Below are positions 57,570 through 64,000 of a stretch of 64,000 nucleotides of DNA, in pieces; position 1 is the first letter of the stretch, and every line of letters starts with the position of its first letter. Position numbers and translations under genes: made by a program. The notes below the pieces were generated by a model that saw only the letters and a program-made list of their open reading frames with translations, was not told where the DNA came from and did no database searches. Origin of the DNA: Cephalotus follicularis. Lineage: Eukaryota > Streptophyta > Magnoliopsida > Oxalidales > Cephalotaceae. The stretch lies in the NCBI GenBank assembly GCA_001972305.1, contig BDDD01000126.1:724271-788270 (forward strand), read 5' to 3'.

Positions 57570-57880
57570 AGCCCAGTGCATGGATCCTTCCTTAGCACCA
57601 TGGACCCCGGTGCCTTGCATCCACAGCTCCTCAGCACTGGAGCCCACTGCCATGCATCCTCAGCACCACAGTGCCATGCATGCTCCAGTGCCTCCTCGTC
57701 GCCTCAGCAGCTATGTAGCCCAGTGCCATGCATGCTCCGGTGCATCCCCGGCACCTCAGCTATAGTGTCTTGCATCTTTCCTCAGCACGCCATGCATGCT
57801 CCAGTGCCTCCTCGTCACCTCAGCAGCCATGGAGCTCGGTGCCATGCATCTCAGTACCAGATCCCGACGCATTGGATCCC
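57570..57880. repeat. GC-rich minisatellite-like block (CCATGCATGCTCCAGTGCC units)
   Basis: The phrases CCATGCATGCTCCAGTGCCT, CCTCGTCGCCTCAGCAGC and CAGTGCCATGCAT recur three or more times with small changes. Non-coding, in the 3' UTR of the Tat-like element. Confidence 0.65.
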
Positions 57881-58079
57881 CAGCACCGTGGAGCCCGACG
57901 CCTTGCACCTCGGTACCCTGACACCACAATACCCCGGACGCCTACTACAGAGAAAGAGCCCGGTACCTCGGCGCTTAACCATGGAGAGCTCGGCACTTGC
58001 ATCCTCGGAGAGTGCATGGGTGGCAGGACCCGTGCTCAGTGCATGGGTGGCGGAAAGCATGCTCAGTGCATGGATGGTA

Positions 58080-58235
58080 CACCTCCCCAGGGGGCAAACC
58101 AAAAATGACCCCCCAGGGGGCAAATCAAAAAAGATCCCCAGGGGGCAAATCAAAAAGACCCCCCAGGGGGCAAATAAAAAAAGACCCCCAAGGGGGCAAA
58201 TCAAAAAGACCCCCCAGGGGGCAAAAAAAAACTCC
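58080..58235. repeat. Second hairpin array (CCCCCCAGGGGGC units)
   Basis: About seven units of GACCCCCCAGGGGGCAAATC, with spacing near 24 bp, 500 bp before the 3' LTR. Confidence 0.85.
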
Positions 58236-59270
58236 CCAGGGAGCACACTCTGGTCTACAATACCATGGAAACTTGTTTGACCAGACCTAAAATCATGTCT
58301 TGAAAGGCGAATCCATGGGAACTCGCAACGATCAAGCTCGTTGTACTGAGCACTTTGAAACAAGTGTCCCTACGAGGACTGCAAGCTCAGATGACCTGAT
58401 TCAAAACATGATGAACCAGACAATATCCTACTCGGCAAACCCATAGTAACTTGTCTGAGCAGACCAAAAACTTAGTCTACGAACACACCAGAACTCGTAA
58501 AGACTAAATCCTTCTGCCTAAGCGCCTTTGAAATAAGGTGTCCTGAGAGGACTACAAAGCTTGGGTAATTAGGCACAAAAATTGTAAGGCCACAACATAG
58601 AGTCTGTAAGTTAGACTAAATTTCCTAAGGGAGCTCTGCCCGGGTAAGAACTCTCAACTCTGCTCCTCCTCCTCTGCCAAGGCCAGAGAAGAAGGACCAG
58701 GGGGGCATATGATGTGGGGAATTTTCTATTTAAAGCATAATGCAACGTGCCCTCAGGAGAAGATGTCAGATGTCTTTTCCAGGCCTGGACACGTGGCCCG
58801 GCGTTATAATTTGAATGGCATTAATGTGCCGTGATCCTCGGGCGCTGCCAGCCCACAGCCAGAGATGTGCACATGCACGACACCACGTCTTGCAAGGAAG
58901 GCGCACCAAATCCGTCGGAGATCAGGGGAAATGCCCGAGGAGCCCGGGCATTTTCCTTAGGGACAACCATCAACTCCTATTTCTACGCTCAACAGTTACA
59001 TTGGAGGTCTATAAATACAAAATCAAACGACTTCAACCAGGTCAGCCACTTTAGCACTCAAAAGAACCTAGTATTCTCAGTGCAATTACTAACTTGAGTG
59101 TCGGAGTGTCCCCAGGAGAACAACCTCCTGGACCTTCAACCTTTGTGCTCTTATTGTGCAGGGATCGTCAATCACGAAACGACCTTTCTCAGACAGATTC
59201 CAACGTTTCCCTAAACAAATCAAGATCTTACACGTGGGGTACTGTTGAGGGAAGAATTTTTGCATCAACA

Positions 59271-59309
<39 letters not shown>
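59271..59309. repeat. (AAT)n microsatellite, right part
   Basis: Continuation of the 53141-53215 tract, separated from it by the 6055-bp retrotransposon. Confidence 0.93.
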
Positions 59310-59690
59310 TCTTTAATATGAGATTGTAATGTAATGATGGTAGAATGACGAGCAATTTCACATGTGAGACTTATTTGATTAGTCTCACACCGTCACAATG
59401 CGAAGAAAACACTAAAGATTTCTTTTTGATTAAGAATATATTTTAATTTGTCCATTATTTCTATTTTTCCTTCAAAAATTATAAAAATAAATTCCTTGCT
59501 TTAATCAGGGTATTTATGATTTGGTTTGGTTCGATTTTTTAAATTTTTTCAAAATTCATCATTATTTTTTAGTTTTTAATATTATAAAATATAACATATT
59601 TCCTTTTATATATATATTTCGTGAATATGACATTTGAACCTTAGTCACATTATATATATATATATATGAAATTTGAATTTTTGACACATC
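59310..59690. other. AT-rich host DNA
   Basis: No feature recognised apart from a TA run at about 59651-59667. Confidence 0.5.
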
Positions 59691-59695
59691 AAACT

Positions 59696-60979
59696 TGATG
59701 TGGGAAAAATTATGTTAAATCAAAAGCAACACGTGTCCTCATCCGAGAGCTGCCAAATGTCCAAATGACAAGAATTGATGAATTAAAGGCAGAGGAAGCC
59801 TGTTGATCAATAGAACAGTGATATAAGGAGGACCTTTCCTCGGCATAAGTGCCGAGGACATACCCAGTGATTCCAGTACAAAAATTATCCTCCTCGGATC
59901 CAGGTCCAAGGACACCGTTTAAAGCAACCTAGCCGAGGACACTCTCGGCCACACAAGGAGATAAACGAAAGAATAGATAATTCAGGTGGAGATAAGAGAA
60001 ATCCCGAGATCCTCGGAATTTCCTTAGGGGATAGCCATCTACTCCGAATTGCATGCTCAATCAGTTACCAAAACACCACTATAAATACAAGTTCAACACA
60101 CTGAACAAAGGTCAGCAATTTTTACATTCAAGAGAGTATTAATTTCATCTGCACCTTGTCTAACTTGAGCGTCGGAGTGTCCCCGGGAGAACAACCTCCT
60201 GGGCTTTACACCATTTTTGTTACCTTGTGCAGGTGTCCGAGATCACATTCTTCCTCCAGGCATCCTTTGGCTAGCGTTTCTCTTAACAAATAAAAGTCCT
60301 CCACGTAGGATACTGTTGAGAGAAGGATTTCTGGATCAACAGTTGGCGCCGTCTGTGGAAAACGCTACAAAAAGTCATCAGCAACCATGCCTCCAAGGAA
60401 GAACACACACGTTGGAGTCACCCGCAGCCAACAAGAAGAGGTTGCACCTCCTCCACCAGAAGCCGTCCAAATAGCGGCCCAAGATCCAGCTCCCGTTACA
60501 GGGGAGCAACTTAACCAATTCCTCCAAGGATTGGAGCCAGGCGAAACACACCGAGGGGACATCAACTTCCCCTTAGCCAACCAGGGGACAACAATCCCCT
60601 GGCAAGCAGGCCTCAGACTCAGCAAGTGGCCCGAGGAGTATCTGGCCCCCATAGGCCAGAGGTGGAGACAAGGCACCCACGTGGGGCCAGGCGAAACCCG
60701 CCGAGGGGAGATGAACTTCCCCTTGGGCGGTCAGGGGACAATAATCCCCTGGGAAGGAGGCCTGAGATCAATGCATCTCAGAGAGCTGAGTCCTCGACTT
60801 CTAGGAGGTCGGTTGCTCCAACCCCCTAACTGGGACGAAGGAGCCCGGCACGGTCGAGACGCACTTCGCAACCTCGCGTGAACGCGGAGGAGATGAGGAG
60901 ACCGGAGGACAGCTCCTAGCTGTAGGTATCGGACCACGACTCCCACACGAGAGGACCCTAGCAATCCTACTAGGGAACG
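59696..60979 (+). mobile_element. Tat-like element W1: complete LTR plus start of gag, running into a gap
   Basis: LTR 59696-60341 (TGATGTGGGA...GGATCAACA) with the candidate left target AAACT (59691-59695). The primer site TTGGCGCCGTCTGTGG follows. The LTR is related to that at 46083-47155 but shorter (646 bp) and carries the same CCTCGGCATAAGTGCCGAGG hairpin at about 59838. Gag begins MPPRKNTHVGVTRSQQ at 60387. Confidence 0.85.
60387..60881 (+). pseudogene. gag N-terminal fragment of W1, frameshifted
   Basis: Starts MPPRKNTHVGVTRSQQEE, the same start as in the other Tat-like copies. A ~150-bp duplicated segment is read as PGETHRGDINFPLANQGTT and again as PGETRRGEMNFPLGGQGTI, which is the wrong frame relative to sister copies (there GRRPEINASQ). 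The true gag frame is therefore entered only after a shift. It ends at a TGA before the N run. Confidence 0.7.
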
Positions 60980-61398
60980 NNNNNNNNNNNNNNNNNNNNN
61001 NNNNNNNNNNNNNNNNNNNNNNNNNNNNNNNNNNNNNNNNNNNNNNNNNNNNNNNNNNNNNNNNNNNNNNNNNNNNNNNNNNNNNNNNNNNNNNNNNNNN
61101 NNNNNNNNNNNNNNNNNNNNNNNNNNNNNNNNNNNNNNNNNNNNNNNNNNNNNNNNNNNNNNNNNNNNNNNNNNNNNNNNNNNNNNNNNNNNNNNNNNNN
61201 NNNNNNNNNNNNNNNNNNNNNNNNNNNNNNNNNNNNNNNNNNNNNNNNNNNNNNNNNNNNNNNNNNNNNNNNNNNNNNNNNNNNNNNNNNNNNNNNNNNN
61301 NNNNNNNNNNNNNNNNNNNNNNNNNNNNNNNNNNNNNNNNNNNNNNNNNNNNNNNNNNNNNNNNNNNNNNNNNNNNNNNNNNNNNNNNNNNNNNNNNN
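60980..61398. other. Assembly gap (419 N)
   Basis: The gap separates two copies of the same LTR and gag start. Its real content and length are unknown. Confidence 0.98.
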
Positions 61399-62120
61399 TC
61401 CCTCTACAATCTTGCAAACGGAGGACCTCAACCTTATCTACGGGATAAGGGGATTAACTTCAACAGATTTCACGGGATCAACACTTATTCAAACAAGAAG
61501 ATAAGATAGAGATAACCATCAACAAGGAAAGGAGATAATTAAGGAGACGATAAAGGAAAAAAGAGATAATTTAGGTGGAGATAAGGGAAATCCCGAGATC
61601 CTCGGAATTTCCTTAGGGGATAGCAATTACATCCGACTTTTACGCTCTAACAGTTACCCAACACCACTATAAATACAAGTTCAACACACTGAACAAAGGT
61701 CAGCAATTTTTACATTCAAGAGAGTATTAATTTCATCTGCACCTTGTCTAACTTGAGCGTCGGAGTGTCCCCGGGAGAACAACCTCCTGGGCTTTACACC
61801 ATTTTTGTTACCTTGTGCAGGTGTCCGAGATCACATTCTTCCTCCAGGCATCCTTTGGCTAGCGTTTCTCTTAACAAATAAAAGTCCTCCACGTAGGATA
61901 CTGTTGAGAGAAGGATTTCTGCATCAACAGTTGACGCCGTCTGTGGGAAACGCTACAAAAAACCTTCAGACCAAGACTGAATCATGCCACCGAGAAAACA
62001 CAACAACAACTCTGCAGCTGATGGCAGCTAGGCTGCTACTAGAAATCAACCACCTGCCACTGGCCAGGTTGTTCCCACTACTGAGCAAGCTCATATTACT
62101 GGGGAGCAATTCAGTCAGAA

Positions 62121-62367
62121 GGCACCCACGTGGGGCCAGGCGAAACCCGCCGAGGGGAGATGAACTTCCCCTTGGGCGGTCAGGGGACAATAATCCCCTG
62201 GGAAGGAGGCCTGAGATTCAGCAAGTGGCCCGAGGAGTATCTGGCCCCCATAGGCCAGAGGTGGAGACAAGGCACCCACGTGGGGCCAGGCGAAACCCGC
62301 CGAGGGGAGATGAACTTCCCCTTGGGCGGTCAGGGGACAATAATCCCCTGGGAAGGAGGCCTGAGAT
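62121..62367 (+). repeat. 150-bp duplicated segment in W2 gag
   Basis: GGCACCCACGTGGGGCCAGG begins at 62121 and again at 62271, exactly 150 bp apart, and the following ~95 bp match. The spacing keeps the frame, so it adds 50 codons. The equivalent region of W1 (60540-60770) has a more diverged version. Confidence 0.85.
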
Positions 62368-62449
62368 CAATGCATCTCAGAGAGCTGAGTCCTCGACTGC
62401 AAGGGATCATCCTAACGATCCCAGGAGAGCACACCCTCAGCACCAGGCT

Positions 62450-64000
62450 ATGGATGTCGATCCTCGACAGGGGGCCAGAGGAGTAGAGGAGGCGCAAGTG
62501 CGCTCCAACGCTTCACGCATGGCTGGCACGGCCCGAGGAAGCAGGGTCAATCCCCCAACCTCGTTGGCTGGAGGATCGCATGTTTCCAGCAGAGTAAGGA
62601 ACATTGAAGAGGTAGAGCAGGCAGTGAAAAGAAGGCTTGCAGACCTAAAAAGGAGGTTTGGAAGAGCGGAACGGCATGGGGGGCACCTATCCGAGGTGCA
62701 AAACATCAATGCACACCCCTTCACGGCCGAGATCATAGCCGAACCGGTCCCCAGCGGGTTTCGAAATCCAAATCTTGATAAGTACGATGGGTCCACCGAT
62801 CCCATCCAGCATGTGCGCACATACATCCAGGCCATGTGGATGCATCAGGCCTCGGACGCCATGCTTTGCCGAGGATTCCCAGTGACCTTAACTGGAGCTG
62901 CACAATCATGGTATTTCACCTTAGCCAAGAATTCAGTGAAGAGCTTCGATCAGTTTACGGAGCTGTTTGTGACGAAGTTCCTCAATAGCACCAGGCAGAG
63001 GAGAAACTCCACCCACCTCATCAATGTGGTACAAGGCAAAGATGAGACATTAAGAGATTACCTCACTAGGTTCAACAAAGAATCTCTTACAGTGAAGGAC
63101 CTGGAGCCGTCCTTTGCTTTGGCAGCCTTGAACAATGGGCTGAGGAGCAACTCCAAATTCACTTTCTCTCTGCTGAAAAAACTGGCCAAAGATATGGCAG
63201 ACCTGCTGAAGAGGGCGGAGAGGTATGTGAACGCCGAGGAAGAGATGTTGGCCAGGAAGCAAAAAGCACCTTGGACTGGCCAACAGGAGGAGAGAAGGGA
63301 GCCTTCACGAAATGCTCCCGAGAGAAGAGAGAAGAGGAAGGAAAGGTCAGACCTGTCCAAGGGAGACCTCAGGCATAAACTTTCTAGACGTGAGGGCACA
63401 TCCAGGGGTGGAGCACCAATACCATCTTACAACACTTTTGCCCCCCTCCTGGATACACGTACAAAGATACTTGCAGTGGAGCAAGATAAGGTCCCTTTCC
63501 AGTGGCCCGAGAAGATGAGGGCCCCGGAAGAGAACAGAAGTGTAGAGAAGTACTGCCGTTATCATCGTGACCACGGCCACGATACAGAGGAGTGCAGGCA
63601 GCTAAAAAATCAGATCGAGGATCTGATTAGGAAGGGACATTTGCGTAAGTATGTTGATAGAGATGCTCCTCAAGGAAGAAGAGAGCAGAGAAGGGAAGAA
63701 GCTCCTTGGCAGCAGGAGGAGCAACAACAGCAACAACCTAGAGGTGTTATCCACACCATCTCTGGGGGGGTCGCGTCTGGGGGCGACGACTCGAATGCAA
63801 GGAAAGCCTATGGGAGACAGTCCCTTGCTGTGCAACAAGTCCCTCACAGCAAAAGGCTCAGAACTGGTGGAGATGAGGAGGTGATATCCTTCTCGGAGGT
63901 GGACTATGAGGGAGTACGTCTTCCTCACGATGATCCAGTGGTGGTTACCCTTCTGGTAGAGCTCTTTACCATGAAGAGGATTCTCATTGATAATGGCAGT
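62450..64000 (+). CDS. gag-protease reading frame of W2, open to the window end
   Basis: From ATG 62450 (MDVDPRQGARGVEEAQ) 517 codons are open with no stop. The frame is also open upstream to about 62117. Domains in order: gag (NPNLDKYDGSTDPIQHVRTY, LTGAAQSWYFTLAKNS, FVTKFLNSTRQRRNSTHLIN), a basic linker (NAPERREKRKERSDLSKGDL), a zinc-knuckle-like segment (YCRYHRDHGHDTEECRQLKN), a Gln-rich linker, and the start of the aspartic protease, ending RILIDNGS at the last base. The active-site triad reads D-N-G here against D-S-G in the element at 53216; both forms occur in Tat-type proteases. This is the best preserved coding part of any element in the window. Confidence 0.9.
   Translation, partial: MDVDPRQGARGVEEAQVRSNASRMAGTARGSRVNPPTSLAGGSHVSSRVRNIEEVEQAVKRRLADLKRRFGRAERHGGHLSEVQNINAHPFTAEIIAEPVPSGFRNPNLDKYDGSTDPIQHVRTYIQAMWMHQASDAMLCRGFPVTLTGAAQSWYFTLAKNSVKSFDQFTELFVTKFLNSTRQRRNSTHLINVVQGKDETLRDYLTRFNKESLTVKDLEPSFALAALNNGLRSNSKFTFSLLKKLAKDMADLLKRAERYVNAEEEMLARKQKAPWTGQQEERREPSRNAPERREKRKERSDLSKGDLRHKLSRREGTSRGGAPIPSYNTFAPLLDTRTKILAVEQDKVPFQWPEKMRAPEENRSVEKYCRYHRDHGHDTEECRQLKNQIEDLIRKGHLRKYVDRDAPQGRREQRREEAPWQQEEQQQQQPRGVIHTISGGVASGGDDSNARKAYGRQSLAVQQVPHSKRLRTGGDEEVISFSEVDYEGVRLPHDDPVVVTLLVELFTMKRILIDNGS

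Larger units (their letters stand above)
53216..59270 (+). mobile_element. Tat-like element inserted in an (AAT)n microsatellite; RT/RH/INT core missing
   Basis: LTRs 53216-53776 and 58710-59270 are both 561 bp. The 3' LTR starts TGATGTGGGG; the 5' copy starts TAATGTGAAA, its TG decayed to TA. Flanks are AATAA on both sides (53211-53215 and 59271-59275). The primer site TTGGCGCCGTCTGTGGG follows the 5' LTR at 53778, and CCAGGGGGCATA-type polypurine sequence precedes the 3' LTR (about 58698-58709). Internal order: gag, protease, a jump to the last ~50 residues of integrase, then a 2.3 kb hairpin-rich 3' UTR. Non-autonomous and riddled with stops. Confidence 0.9.
61399..64000 (+). mobile_element. 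Tat-like element W2: partial LTR, gag, protease; continues beyond the window
   Basis: LTR 3' part 61399-61929 (nearly identical to 59696-60341 over the last ~240 bp), then TTGACGCCGTCTGTGGG, a primer site with one change from TTGGCGCC. Gag starts at ATG 61984 but meets TAG at 62029, and changes frame at a junction near 62119. From 62117 on, one frame is open to the window end. Confidence 0.85.

Noticed and set aside
57109..58363. Long Leu/Ser/Pro-rich frames on the minus strand (up to 170 codons)
   Set aside because: Translations of the CCCC/GGGG hairpin units and the CCATGCATG minisatellite.

Overview
This is nuclear DNA from a flowering plant, most likely a eudicot. The evidence is spliced genes with close Arabidopsis relatives (two PPR proteins, an organelle-type thymidine kinase, a two-RRM hnRNP) in AT-rich DNA that is mostly LTR retrotransposon. 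Two runs of N show it is a draft assembly. No CRISPR, rRNA or tRNA gene was seen.

Layout. 1-2420 is a decayed Ty3/gypsy pol. 3765-8000 (minus) is a pseudogene of the TRAPPII subunit TRS130/CLUB that keeps its introns; one intron carries a 2.75 kb solo LTR (4745-7498) with a perfect 5-bp target duplication. 8365-10518 (minus) is an intact P-class PPR gene resembling Arabidopsis MTL1. 10910-11750 holds a GC-rich non-autonomous element. 13207-16860 (minus) is a four-exon thymidine kinase; its first intron contains a complete PPR gene (14839-16119) on the same strand, and its second intron appears to use a GC donor. 17354-29509 is a nest of one Ty3-like LTR family, ordered here by target-site duplications: a plus-strand solo LTR split by a minus-strand solo LTR, itself split by another plus-strand solo LTR and by a two-LTR block. 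29754-31720 holds Copia-like LTR pieces. 35640-38120 is a degenerate ~335-bp tandem array with a small foldback element in its last unit. 39131-42177 (plus) is an hnRNP/Musashi-like RNA-binding protein gene. 42570-46077 is AT-rich and apparently empty. From 46083 to the end of the window lie Tat-like Ty3/gypsy elements: one minus-strand element with gag abutting an antisense ORF, one heavily deleted element, one inserted in an (AAT)n microsatellite that lacks RT, RNase H and the integrase core, and a double-LTR structure ending in a long open gag-protease frame that runs off the window.

The host genes are unrelated housekeeping functions: mitochondrial or plastid RNA processing, nucleotide salvage and RNA binding. 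They do not form a pathway. The most interesting structures are the PPR gene nested inside the kinase intron, the retrotransposon-split TRS130 pseudogene, the datable LTR nest, and several repeat arrays of short CpG-containing dyads inside different elements.
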